From positions 6,184,679 through 6,248,678 of the forward strand of contig NC_092089.1 in assembly GCF_045679555.1 (NCBI RefSeq): 64,000 nt of DNA, written 5' to 3'. A program made the translations under genes and the position numbers. This stretch comes from Salvelinus alpinus (lineage: Eukaryota > Chordata > Actinopteri > Salmoniformes > Salmonidae). Position 1 is the stretch's first letter. Every line of letters begins with the position of its first letter. Shown piece by piece: positions 18,601-33,600 of the stretch. The notes beneath the pieces are model-generated. The model saw nothing but the letters and a program-made list of their open reading frames with translations, had not been told where the DNA came from and searched no databases.

Positions 18601-21600
18601 GTGACTTAACATGTGTGGTAGTGTTTGAATAGGTACAACACATCTAGTGACTTAACATGTGTGGTAGTGTTTGAATAGGTACAACACATCTAGTGACTTA
18701 ACATGTGTGGTAGTGTTTGAATAGGTACAACACATCTAGTGACTTAACATGTGTGGTAGTGTTTGAATAGGTACAACACATCTAGTGACTTAACATGTGT
18801 GGTAGTGTTTGAATAGGTACAACATATCTAGTAACTTAACATGTGTGGTAGTGTTTGAATAGGTACAACACATCTAGTGACTTAACATGTGTGGTAGTGT
18901 TTGAATAGGTACAACACATCTAGTGACTTAACATGTGTGGTAGTGTTTGAATAGGTACAACACATCTAGTGACTTAACATGTGTGGTAGTGTTTGAATAG
19001 GTACAACACATCTAGTGACTTAACATGTGTGGTAGTGTTTGAATAGGTACAACACATCTAGTGACTTAACATGTGTGGTAGTGTTTGAATAGGTACAACA
19101 CATCTAGTGACTTAACATGTGTGGTAGTGTTTGAATAGGTACAACACATCTAGTGACTTAACATGTGTGGTAGTGTTTGAATAGGTACAACACATCTAGT
19201 GACTTAACATGTGTGGTAGTGTTTGAATAGGTACAACACATCTAGTGACTTAACATGTGTGGTAGTGTTTGAATAGGTACAACATATCTAGTAACTTAAC
19301 ATGTGTGGTAGTGTTTGAATAGGTACAACACATCTAGTGACTTAACATGTGTGGTAGTGTTTGAATAGGTACAACACATCTAGTGACTTAACATGTGTGG
19401 TAGTGTTTGAATAGGTACAACACATCTAGTGACTTAACATGTGTGGTAGTGTTTGAATAGGTACAACACATCTAGTGACTTAACATGTGTGGTAGTGTTT
19501 GAATAGGTACAACATATCTAGTGACTTAACATGTGTGGTAGCGTTTGAATAGGTACAGTATATCTAGTGACTTAACATGTGTGGTAGTGTTTGAATAGGT
19601 ACAACACATCTAGTGACTTAACATGTGTGGTAGTGTTTGAATAGGTACAGTATATCTAGTGACTTAACATGTGTGGTAGTGTTTGAATAGGTACAGTATA
19701 TCTAGTGACTTAACATGTGTGGTAGTGTTTGAATAGGTACAGTATATCTAGTGACTTAACATGTGTGGTAGTGTTTGAATAGGTACAACACATCTAGTGA
19801 CTTAACATGTGTGGTAGTGTTTGAATAGGTACAGTATATCTAGTGACTTAACATGTGTGGTAGTGTTTGAATAGGTACAACACATCTAGTGACTTAACAT
19901 GTGTGGTAGTGTTTGAATAGGTACAACATATCTAGTAACTTAACATGTGTGGTAGTGTTTGAATAGGTACAACACATCTAGTGACTTAACATGTGTGGTA
20001 GTGTTTGAATAGGTACAGTATATCTAGTGACTTAACATGTGTGGTAGTGTTTGAATAGGTACAGTATATCTAGTGACTTAACATGTGTGGTAGTGTTTGA
20101 ATAGGTACAACACATCTAGTGACTTAACATGTGTGGTAGTGTTTGAATAGGTACAGTATATCTAGTGACTTAACATGTGTGGTAGTGTTTGAATAGGTAC
20201 AACATATCTAGTGACTTAACATGTGTGGTAGTGTTTGAATAGGTACAACATATCTAGTGACTTAACATGTGTGGTAGTGTTTGAATAGGTACAACATATC
20301 TAGTAACTTAACATGTGTGGTAGTGTTTGAATAGGTACAACATATCTAGTGACTTAACATGTGTGGTAGTGTTTGAATAGGTACAACACATCTAGTGACT
20401 TAACATGTGTGGTAGTGTTTGAATAGGTACAGTATATCTAGTGACTTAACATGTGTGGTAGTGTTTGAATAGGTACAACACATCTAGTGACTTAACATGT
20501 GTGGTAGTGTTTGAATAGGTACAGTATATCTAGTGACTTAACATGTGTGGTAGTGTTTGAATAGGTACAGTATATCTAGTGACTTAACATGTGTGGTAGT
20601 GTTTGAATAGGTACAGTATATCTAGTGACTTAACATGTGTGGTAGTGTTTGAATAGGTACAACACATCTAGTGACTTAACATGTGTGGTAGTGTTTGAAT
20701 AGGTACAACATATCTAGTGACTTAACATGTGTGGTAGTGTTTGAATAGGTACAACACATCTAGTGACTTAACATGTGTGGTAGTGTTTGAATAGGTACAA
20801 CATATCTAGTAACTTAACATGTGTGGTAGTGTTTGAATAGGTACAACATATCTAGTGACTTAACATGTGTGGTAGTGTTTGAATAGGTACAACACATCTA
20901 GTGACTTAACATGTGTGGTAGTGTTTGAATAGGTACAGTATATCTAGTGACTTAACATGTGTGGTAGTGTTTGAATAGGTACAACACATCTAGTGACTTA
21001 ACATGTGTGGTAGTGTTTGAATAGGTACAGTATATCTAGTGACTTAACATGTGTGGTAGTGTTTGAATAGGTACAGTATATCTAGTGACTTAACATGTGT
21101 GGTAGTGTTTGAATAGGTACAGTATATCTAGTGACTTAACATGTGTGGTAGTGTTTGAATAGGTACAACACATCTAGTGACTTAACATGTGTGGTAGTGT
21201 TTGAATAGGTACAACATATCTAGTGACTTAACATGTGTGGTAGTGTTTGAATAGGTACAACACATCTAGTGACTTAACATGTGTGGTAGTGTTTGAATAG
21301 GTACAACACATCTAGTGACTTAACATGTGTGGTAGTGTTTGAATAGGTACAACATATCTAGTAACTTAACATGTGTGGTAGTGTTTGAATAGGTACAACA
21401 TATCTAGTGACTTAACATGTGTGGTAGTGTTTGAATAGGTACAACACATCTAGTGACTTAACATGTGTGGTAGTGTTTGAATAGGTACAGTATATCTAGT
21501 GACTTAACATGTGTGGTAGTGTTTGAATAGGTACAACACATCTAGTGACTTAACATGTGTGGTAGTGTTTGAATAGGTACAGTATATCTAGTGACTTAAC

Positions 21601-24600
21601 ATGTGTGGTAGTGTTTGAATAGGTACAGTATATCTAGTGACTTAACATGTGTGGTAGTGTTTGAATAGGTACAGTATATCTAGTGACTTAACATGTGTGG
21701 TAGTGTTTGAATAGGTACAACACATCTAGTGACTTAACATGTGTGGTAGTGTTTGAATAGGTACAACATATCTAGTGACTTAACATGTGTGGTAGTGTTT
21801 GAATAGGTACAACACATCTAGTGACTTAACATGTGTGGTAGTGTTTGAATAGGTACAACATATCTAGTAACTTAACATGTGTGGTAGTGTTTGAATAGGT
21901 ACAACATATCTAGTGACTTAACATGTGTGGTAGTGTTTGAATAGGTACAACACATCTAGTGACTTAACATGTGTGGTAGTGTTTGAATAGGTACAACACA
22001 TCTAGTGACTTAACATGTGTGGTAGTGTTTGAATAGGTACAACACATCTAGTGACTTAACATGTGTGGTAGTGTTTGAATAGGTACAACATATCTAGTGA
22101 CTTAACATGTGTGGTAGTGTTTGAATAGGTACAACACATCTAGTGACTTAACATGTGTGGTAGTGTTTGAATAGGTACAACACATCTAGTGACTTAACAT
22201 GTGTGGTAGTGTTTGAATAGGTACAACATATCTAGTAACTTAACATGTGTGGTAGTGTTTGAATAGGTACAACATATCTAGTGACTTAACATGTGTGGTA
22301 GTGTTTGAATAGGTACAACACATCTAGTGACTTAACATGTGTGGTAGTGTTTGAATAGGTACAACACATCTAGTGACTTAACATGTGTGGTAGTGTTTGA
22401 ATAGGTACAACACATCTAGTGACTTAACATGTGTGGTAGTGTTTGAATAGGTACAACACATCTAGTGACTTAACATGTGTGGTAGTGTTTGAATAGGTAC
22501 AACACATCTAGTGACTTAACATGTGTGGTAGTGTTTGAATAGGTACAACACATCTAGTGACTTAACATGTGTGGTAGTGTTTGAATAGGTACAACACATC
22601 TAGTGACTTAACATGTGTGGTAGTGTTTGAATAGGTACAACACATCTAGTGACTTAACATGTGTGGTAGTGTTTGAATAGGTACAACACATCTAGTGACT
22701 TAACATGTGTGGTAGTGTTTGAATAGGTACAACACATCTAGTGACTTAACATGTGTGGTAGTGTTTGAATAGGTACAACACATCTAGTGACTTAACATGT
22801 GTGGTAGTGTTTGAATAGGTACAACACATCTAGTGACTTAACATGTGTGGTAGTGTTTGAATAGGTACAACACATCTAGTGACTTAACATGTGTGGTAGT
22901 GTTTGAATAGGTACAACACATCTAGTGACTTAACATGTGTGGTAGTGTTTGAATAGGTACAACACATCTAGTGACTTAACATGTGTGGTAGTGTTTGAAT
23001 AGGTACAACACATCTAGTGACTTAACATGTGTGGTAGTGTTTGAATAGGTACAACACATCTAGTGACTTAACATGTGTGGTAGTGTTTGAATAGGTACAA
23101 CACATCTAGTGACTTAACATGTGTGGTAGTGTTTGAATAGGTACAACATATCTAGTAACTTAACATGTGTGGTAGTGTTTGAATAGGTACAACACATCTA
23201 GTGACTTAACATGTGTGGTAGTGTTTGAATAGGTACAACACATCTAGTGACTTAACATGTGTGGTAGTGTTTGAATAGGTACAACACATCTAGTGACTTA
23301 ACATGTGTGGTAGTGTTTGAATAGGTACAACACATCTAGTGACTTAACATGTGTGGTAGTGTTTGAATAGGTACAACACATCTAGTGACTTAACATGTGT
23401 GGTAGTGTTTGAATAGGTACAACACATCTAGTGACTTAACATGTGTGGTAGTGTTTGAATAGGTACAACATATCTAGTGACTTAACATGTGTGGTAGTGT
23501 TTGAATAGGTACAACACATCTAGTAACTTAACATGTGTGGTAGTGTTTGAATAGGTACAACACATCTAGTGACTTAACATGTGTGGTAGTGTTTGAATAG
23601 GTACAACACATCTAGTGACTTAACATGTGTGGTAGTGTTTGAATAGGTACAACACATCTAGTGACTTAACATGTGTGGTAGTGTTTGAATAGGTACAACA
23701 TATCTAGTGACTTAACATGTGTGGTAGTGTTTGAATAGGTACAACACATCTAGTGACTTAACATGTGTGGTAGTGTTTGAATAGGTACAGTATATCTAGT
23801 GACTTAACATGTGTGGTAGTGTTTGAATAGGTACAACATATCTAGTGACTTAACATGTGTGGTAGTGTTTGAATAGGTACAACATATCTAGTAACTTAAC
23901 ATGTGTGGTAGTGTTTGAATAGGTACAACATATCTAGTGACTTAACATGTGTGGTAGTGTTTGAATAGGTACAACACATCTAGTGACTTAACATGTGTGG
24001 TAGTGTTTGAATAGGTACAACATATCTAGTGACTTAACATGTGTGGTAGTGTTTGAATAGGTACAACACATCTAGTGACTTAACATGTGTGGTAGTGTTT
24101 GAATAGGTACAACACATCTAGTGACTTAACATGTGTGGTAGTGTTTGAATAGGTACAACACATCTAGTGACTTAACATGTGTGGTAGTGTTTGAATAGGT
24201 ACAACACATCTAGTGACTTAACATGTGTGGTAGTGTTTGAATAGGTACAACACATCTAGTGACTTAACATGTGTGGTAGTGTTTGAATAGGTACAACACA
24301 TCTAGTGACTTAACATGTGTGGTAGTGTTTGAATAGGTACAACATATCTAGTAACTTAACATGTGTGGTAGTGTTTGAATAGGTACAACACATCTAGTGA
24401 CTTAACATGTGTGGTAGTGTTTGAATAGGTACAACACATCTAGTGACTTAACATGTGTGGTAGTGTTTGAATAGGTACAACACATCTAGTGACTTAACAT
24501 GTGTGGTAGTGTTTGAATAGGTACAACACATCTAGTGACTTCACATGTGTGGTAGTGTTTGAATAGGTACAACACATCTAGTGACTTAACATGTGTGGTA

Positions 24601-27600
24601 GTGTTTGAATAGGTACAACACATCTAGTGACTTAACATGTGTGGTAGTGTTTGAATAGGTACAACATATCTAGTGACTTAACATGTGTGGTAGTGTTTGA
24701 ATAGGTACAACACATCTAGTAACTTAACATGTGTGGTAGTGTTTGAATAGGTACAACACATCTAGTGACTTAACATGTGTGGTAGTGTTTGAATAGGTAC
24801 AACACATCTAGTGACTTAACATGTGTGGTAGTGTTTGAATAGGTACAACACATCTAGTGACTTAACATGTGTGGTAGTGTTTGAATAGGTACAACATATC
24901 TAGTGACTTAACATGTGTGGTAGTGTTTGAATAGGTACAACACATCTAGTGACTTAACATGTGTGGTAGTGTTTGAATAGGTACAGTATATCTAGTGACT
25001 TAACATGTGTGGTAGTGTTTGAATAGGTACAACACATCTAGTGACTTAACATGTGTGGTAGTGTTTGAATAGGTACAGTATATCTAGTGACTTAACATGT
25101 GTGGTAGTGTTTGAATAGGTACAGTATATCTAGTGACTTAACATGTGTGGTAGTGTTTGAATAGGTACAGTATATCTAGTGACTTAACATGTGTGGTAGT
25201 GTTTGAATAGGTACAACACATCTAGTGACTTAACATGTGTGGTAGTGTTTGAATAGGTACAGTATATCTAGTGACTTAACATGTGTGGTAGTGTTTGAAT
25301 AGGTACAACACATCTAGTGACTTAACATGTGTGGTAGTGTTTGAATAGGTACAACATATCTAGTAACTTAACATGTGTGGTAGTGTTTGAATAGGTACAA
25401 CACATCTAGTGACTTAACATGTGTGGTAGTGTTTGAATAGGTACAACACATCTAGTGACTTAACATGTGTGGTAGTGTTTGAATAGGTACAACACATCTA
25501 GTGACTTAACATGTGTGGTAGTGTTTGAATAGGTACAGTATATCTAGTGACTTAACATGTGTGGTAGTGTTTGAATAGGTACAGTATATCTAGTGACTTA
25601 ACATGTGTGGTAGTGTTTGAATAGGTACAACACATCTAGTGACTTAACATGTGTGGTAGTGTTTGAATAGGTACAGTATATCTAGTGACTTAACATGTGT
25701 GGTAGTGTTTGAATAGGTACAGTATATCTAGTGACTTAACATGTGTGGTAGTGTTTGAATAGGTACAACATATCTAGTGACTTAACATGTGTGGTAGTGT
25801 TTGAATAGGTACAACATATCTAGTGACTTAACATGTGTGGTAGTGTTTGAATAGGTACAACATATCTAGTAACTTAACATGTGTGGTAGTGTTTGAATAG
25901 GTACAACATATCTAGTGACTTAACATGTGTGGTAGTGTTTGAATAGGTACAACACATCTAGTGACTTAACATGTGTGGTAGTGTTTGAATAGGTACAGTA
26001 TATCTAGTGACTTAACATGTGTGGTAGTGTTTGAATAGGTACAACACATCTAGTGACTTAACATGTGTGGTAGTGTTTGAATAGGTACAGTATATCTAGT
26101 GACTTAACATGTGTGGTAGTGTTTGAATAGGTACAGTATATCTAGTGACTTAACATGTGTGGTAGTGTTTGAATAGGTACAGTATATCTAGTGACTTAAC
26201 ATGTGTGGTAGTGTTTGAATAGGTACAACACATCTAGTGACTTAACATGTGTGGTAGTGTTTGAATAGGTACAACATATCTAGTGACTTAACATGTGTGG
26301 TAGTGTTTGAATAGGTACAACACATCTAGTGACTTAACATGTGTGGTAGTGTTTGAATAGGTACAACATATCTAGTAACTTAACATGTGTGGTAGTGTTT
26401 GAATAGGTACAACATATCTAGTGACTTAACATGTGTGGTAGTGTTTGAATAGGTACAACACATCTAGTGACTTAACATGTGTGGTAGTGTTTGAATAGGT
26501 ACAACACATCTAGTGACTTAACATGTGTGGTAGTGTTTGAATAGGTACAACACATCTAGTGACTTAACATGTGTGGTAGTGTTTGAATAGGTACAACATA
26601 TCTAGTGACTTAACATGTGTGGTAGTGTTTGAATAGGTACAACACATCTAGTGACTTAACATGTGTGGTAGTGTTTGAATAGGTACAACATATCTAGTAA
26701 CTTAACATGTGTGGTAGTGTTTGAATAGGTACAACATATCTAGTGACTTAACATGTGTGGTAGTGTTTGAATAGGTACAACACATCTAGTGACTTAACAT
26801 GTGTGGTAGTGTTTGAATAGGTACAACACATCTAGTGACTTAACATGTGTGGTAGTGTTTGAATAGGTACAACACATCTAGTGACTTAACATGTGTGGTA
26901 GTGTTTGAATAGGTACAACACATCTAGTGACTTAACATGTGTGGTAGTGTTTGAATAGGTACAACACATCTAGTGACTTAACATGTGTGGTAGTGTTTGA
27001 ATAGGTACAACACATCTAGTGACTTAACATGTGTGGTAGTGTTTGAATAGGTACAACACATCTAGTGACTTAACATGTGTGGTAGTGTTTGAATAGGTAC
27101 AACACATCTAGTGACTTAACATGTGTGGTAGTGTTTGAATAGGTACAACACATCTAGTGACTTAACATGTGTGGTAGTGTTTGAATAGGTACAACATATC
27201 TAGTAACTTAACATGTGTGGTAGTGTTTGAATAGGTACAACACATCTAGTGACTTAACATGTGTGGTAGTGTTTGAATAGGTACAACACATCTAGTGACT
27301 TAACATGTGTGGTAGTGTTTGAATAGGTACAACACATCTAGTGACTTAACATGTGTGGTAGTGTTTGAATAGGTACAACACATCTAGTGACTTAACATGT
27401 GTGGTAGTGTTTGAATAGGTACAACACATCTAGTGACTTAACATGTGTGGTAGTGTTTGAATAGGTACAACACATCTAGTGACTTAACATGTGTGGTAGT
27501 GTTTGAATAGGTACAACACATCTAGTGACTTAACATGTGTGGTAGTGTTTGAATAGGTACAACACATCTAGTGACTTAACATGTGTGGTAGTGTTTGAAT

Positions 27601-30600
27601 AGGTACAACACATCTAGTGACTTAACATGTGTGGTAGTGTTTGAATAGGTACAACATATCTAGTAACTTAACATGTGTGGTAGTGTTTGAATAGGTACAA
27701 CACATCTAGTGACTTAACATGTGTGGTAGTGTTTGAATAGGTACAACACATCTAGTGACTTAACATGTGTGGTAGTGTTTGAATAGGTACAACACATCTA
27801 GTGACTTAACATGTGTGGTAGTGTTTGAATAGGTACAACACATCTAGTGACTTAACATGTGTGGTAGTGTTTGAATAGGTACAACACATCTAGTGACTTA
27901 ACATGTGTGGTAGTGTTTGAATAGGTACAACACATCTAGTGACTTAACATGTGTGGTAGTGTTTGAATAGGTACAACACATCTAGTGACTTAACATGTGT
28001 GGTAGTGTTTGAATAGGTACAACACATCTAGTGACTTAACATGTGTGGTAGTGTTTGAATAGGTACAACACATCTAGTGACTTAACATGTGTGGTAGTGT
28101 TTGAATAGGTACAACATATCTAGTAACTTAACATGTGTGGTAGTGTTTGAATAGGTACAACACATCTAGTGACTTAACATGTGTGGTAGTGTTTGAATAG
28201 GTACAACACATCTAGTGACTTAACATGTGTGGTAGTGTTTGAATAGGTACAACACATCTAGTGACTTAACATGTGTGGTAGTGTTTGAATAGGTACAACA
28301 CATCTAGTGACTTAACATGTGTGGTAGTGTTTGAATAGGTACAACATATCTAGTGACTTAACATGTGTGGTAGCGTTTGAATAGGTACAGTATATCTAGT
28401 GACTTAACATGTGTGGTAGTGTTTGAATAGGTACAACACATCTAGTGACTTAACATGTGTGGTAGTGTTTGAATAGGTACAGTATATCTAGTGACTTAAC
28501 ATGTGTGGTAGTGTTTGAATAGGTACAGTATATCTAGTGACTTAACATGTGTGGTAGTGTTTGAATAGGTACAGTATATCTAGTGACTTAACATGTGTGG
28601 TAGTGTTTGAATAGGTACAACACATCTAGTGACTTAACATGTGTGGTAGTGTTTGAATAGGTACAGTATATCTAGTGACTTAACATGTGTGGTAGTGTTT
28701 GAATAGGTACAACACATCTAGTGACTTAACATGTGTGGTAGTGTTTGAATAGGTACAACATATCTAGTAACTTAACATGTGTGGTAGTGTTTGAATAGGT
28801 ACAACACATCTAGTGACTTAACATGTGTGGTAGTGTTTGAATAGGTACAGTATATCTAGTGACTTAACATGTGTGGTAGTGTTTGAATAGGTACAGTATA
28901 TCTAGTGACTTAACATGTGTGGTAGTGTTTGAATAGGTACAACACATCTAGTGACTTAACATGTGTGGTAGTGTTTGAATAGGTACAGTATATCTAGTGA
29001 CTTAACATGTGTGGTAGTGTTTGAATAGGTACAACATATCTAGTGACTTAACATGTGTGGTAGTGTTTGAATAGGTACAACATATCTAGTGACTTAACAT
29101 GTGTGGTAGTGTTTGAATAGGTACAACATATCTAGTAACTTAACATGTGTGGTAGTGTTTGAATAGGTACAACATATCTAGTGACTTAACATGTGTGGTA
29201 GTGTTTGAATAGGTACAACACATCTAGTGACTTAACATGTGTGGTAGTGTTTGAATAGGTACAGTATATCTAGTGACTTAACATGTGTGGTAGTGTTTGA
29301 ATAGGTACAACACATCTAGTGACTTAACATGTGTGGTAGTGTTTGAATAGGTACAGTATATCTAGTGACTTAACATGTGTGGTAGTGTTTGAATAGGTAC
29401 AGTATATCTAGTGACTTAACATGTGTGGTAGTGTTTGAATAGGTACAGTATATCTAGTGACTTAACATGTGTGGTAGTGTTTGAATAGGTACAACACATC
29501 TAGTGACTTAACATGTGTGGTAGTGTTTGAATAGGTACAACATATCTAGTGACTTAACATGTGTGGTAGTGTTTGAATAGGTACAACACATCTAGTGACT
29601 TAACATGTGTGGTAGTGTTTGAATAGGTACAACATATCTAGTAACTTAACATGTGTGGTAGTGTTTGAATAGGTACAACATATCTAGTGACTTAACATGT
29701 GTGGTAGTGTTTGAATAGGTACAACACATCTAGTGACTTAACATGTGTGGTAGTGTTTGAATAGGTACAGTATATCTAGTGACTTAACATGTGTGGTAGT
29801 GTTTGAATAGGTACAACACATCTAGTGACTTAACATGTGTGGTAGTGTTTGAATAGGTACAGTATATCTAGTGACTTAACATGTGTGGTAGTGTTTGAAT
29901 AGGTACAGTATATCTAGTGACTTAACATGTGTGGTAGTGTTTGAATAGGTACAGTATATCTAGTGACTTAACATGTGTGGTAGTGTTTGAATAGGTACAA
30001 CACATCTAGTGACTTAACATGTGTGGTAGTGTTTGAATAGGTACAACATATCTAGTGACTTAACATGTGTGGTAGTGTTTGAATAGGTACAACACATCTA
30101 GTGACTTAACATGTGTGGTAGTGTTTGAATAGGTACAACACATCTAGTGACTTAACATGTGTGGTAGTGTTTGAATAGGTACAACATATCTAGTAACTTA
30201 ACATGTGTGGTAGTGTTTGAATAGGTACAACATATCTAGTGACTTAACATGTGTGGTAGTGTTTGAATAGGTACAACACATCTAGTGACTTAACATGTGT
30301 GGTAGTGTTTGAATAGGTACAGTATATCTAGTGACTTAACATGTGTGGTAGTGTTTGAATAGGTACAACACATCTAGTGACTTAACATGTGTGGTAGTGT
30401 TTGAATAGGTACAGTATATCTAGTGACTTAACATGTGTGGTAGTGTTTGAATAGGTACAGTATATCTAGTGACTTAACATGTGTGGTAGTGTTTGAATAG
30501 GTACAGTATATCTAGTGACTTAACATGTGTGGTAGTGTTTGAATAGGTACAACACATCTAGTGACTTAACATGTGTGGTAGTGTTTGAATAGGTACAACA

Positions 30601-33600
30601 TATCTAGTGACTTAACATGTGTGGTAGTGTTTGAATAGGTACAACACATCTAGTGACTTAACATGTGTGGTAGTGTTTGAATAGGTACAACATATCTAGT
30701 AACTTAACATGTGTGGTAGTGTTTGAATAGGTACAACATATCTAGTGACTTAACATGTGTGGTAGTGTTTGAATAGGTACAACACATCTAGTGACTTAAC
30801 ATGTGTGGTAGTGTTTGAATAGGTACAACACATCTAGTGACTTAACATGTGTGGTAGTGTTTGAATAGGTACAACACATCTAGTGACTTAACATGTGTGG
30901 TAGTGTTTGAATAGGTACAACATATCTAGTGACTTAACATGTGTGGTAGTGTTTGAATAGGTACAACACATCTAGTGACTTAACATGTGTGGTAGTGTTT
31001 GAATAGGTACAACACATCTAGTGACTTAACATGTGTGGTAGTGTTTGAATAGGTACAACATATCTAGTAACTTAACATGTGTGGTAGTGTTTGAATAGGT
31101 ACAACATATCTAGTGACTTAACATGTGTGGTAGTGTTTGAATAGGTACAACACATCTAGTGACTTAACATGTGTGGTAGTGTTTGAATAGGTACAACACA
31201 TCTAGTGACTTAACATGTGTGGTAGTGTTTGAATAGGTACAACACATCTAGTGACTTAACATGTGTGGTAGTGTTTGAATAGGTACAACACATCTAGTGA
31301 CTTAACATGTGTGGTAGTGTTTGAATAGGTACAACACATCTAGTGACTTAACATGTGTGGTAGTGTTTGAATAGGTACAACACATCTAGTGACTTAACAT
31401 GTGTGGTAGTGTTTGAATAGGTACAACACATCTAGTGACTTAACATGTGTGGTAGTGTTTGAATAGGTACAACACATCTAGTGACTTAACATGTGTGGTA
31501 GTGTTTGAATAGGTACAACACATCTAGTGACTTAACATGTGTGGTAGTGTTTGAATAGGTACAACACATCTAGTGACTTAACATGTGTGGTAGTGTTTGA
31601 ATAGGTACAACACATCTAGTGACTTAACATGTGTGGTAGTGTTTGAATAGGTACAACATATCTAGTAACTTAACATGTGTGGTAGTGTTTGAATAGGTAC
31701 AACATATCTAGTGACTTAACATGTGTGGTAGTGTTTGAATAGGTACAACACATCTAGTGACTTAACATGTGTGGTAGTGTTTGAATAGGTACAGTATATC
31801 TAGTGACTTAACATGTGTGGTAGTGTTTGAATAGGTACAACACATCTAGTGACTTAACATGTGTGGTAGTGTTTGAATAGGTACAACATATCTAGTAACT
31901 TAACATGTGTGGTAGTGTTTGAATAGGTACAACACATCTAGTGACTTAACATGTGTGGTAGTGTTTGAATAGGTACAGTATATCTAGTGACTTAACATGT
32001 GTGGTAGTGTTTGAATAGGTACAGTATATCTAGTGACTTAACATGTGTGGTAGTGTTTGAATAGGTACAACACATCTAGTGACTTAACATGTGTGGTAGT
32101 GTTTGAATAGGTACAGTATATCTAGTGACTTAACATGTGTGGTAGTGTTTGAATAGGTACAACATATCTAGTGACTTAACATGTGTGGTAGTGTTTGAAT
32201 AGGTACAACATATCTAGTGACTTAACATGTGTGGTAGTGTTTGAATAGGTACAACATATCTAGTAACTTAACATGTGTGGTAGTGTTTGAATAGGTACAA
32301 CATATCTAGTGACTTAACATGTGTGGTAGTGTTTGAATAGGTACAACACATCTAGTGACTTAACATGTGTGGTAGTGTTTGAATAGGTACAGTATATCTA
32401 GTGACTTAACATGTGTGGTAGTGTTTGAATAGGTACAACACATCTAGTGACTTAACATGTGTGGTAGTGTTTGAATAGGTACAGTATATCTAGTGACTTA
32501 ACATGTGTGGTAGTGTTTGAATAGGTACAGTATATCTAGTGACTTAACATGTGTGGTAGTGTTTGAATAGGTACAGTATATCTAGTGACTTAACATGTGT
32601 GGTAGTGTTTGAATAGGTACAACACATCTAGTGACTTAACATGTGTGGTAGTGTTTGAATAGGTACAACATATCTAGTGACTTAACATGTGTGGTAGTGT
32701 TTGAATAGGTACAACACATCTAGTGACTTAACATGTGTGGTAGTGTTTGAATAGGTACAACATATCTAGTAACTTAACATGTGTGGTAGTGTTTGAATAG
32801 GTACAACATATCTAGTGACTTAACATGTGTGGTAGTGTTTGAATAGGTACAACACATCTAGTGACTTAACATGTGTGGTAGTGTTTGAATAGGTACAGTA
32901 TATCTAGTGACTTAACATGTGTGGTAGTGTTTGAATAGGTACAACACATCTAGTGACTTAACATGTGTGGTAGTGTTTGAATAGGTACAGTATATCTAGT
33001 GACTTAACATGTGTGGTAGTGTTTGAATAGGTACAGTATATCTAGTGACTTAACATGTGTGGTAGTGTTTGAATAGGTACAGTATATCTAGTGACTTAAC
33101 ATGTGTGGTAGTGTTTGAATAGGTACAACACATCTAGTGACTTAACATGTGTGGTAGTGTTTGAATAGGTACAACATATCTAGTGACTTAACATGTGTGG
33201 TAGTGTTTGAATAGGTACAACACATCTAGTGACTTAACATGTGTGGTAGTGTTTGAATAGGTACAACACATCTAGTGACTTAACATGTGTGGTAGTGTTT
33301 GAATAGGTACAACATATCTAGTAACTTAACATGTGTGGTAGTGTTTGAATAGGTACAACATATCTAGTGACTTAACATGTGTGGTAGTGTTTGAATAGGT
33401 ACAACACATCTAGTGACTTAACATGTGTGGTAGTGTTTGAATAGGTACAACACATCTAGTGACTTAACATGTGTGGTAGTGTTTGAATAGGTACAACATA
33501 TCTAGTAACTTAACATGTGTGGTAGTGTTTGAATAGGTACAACACATCTAGTGACTTAACATGTGTGGTAGTGTTTGAATAGGTACAACACATCTAGTGA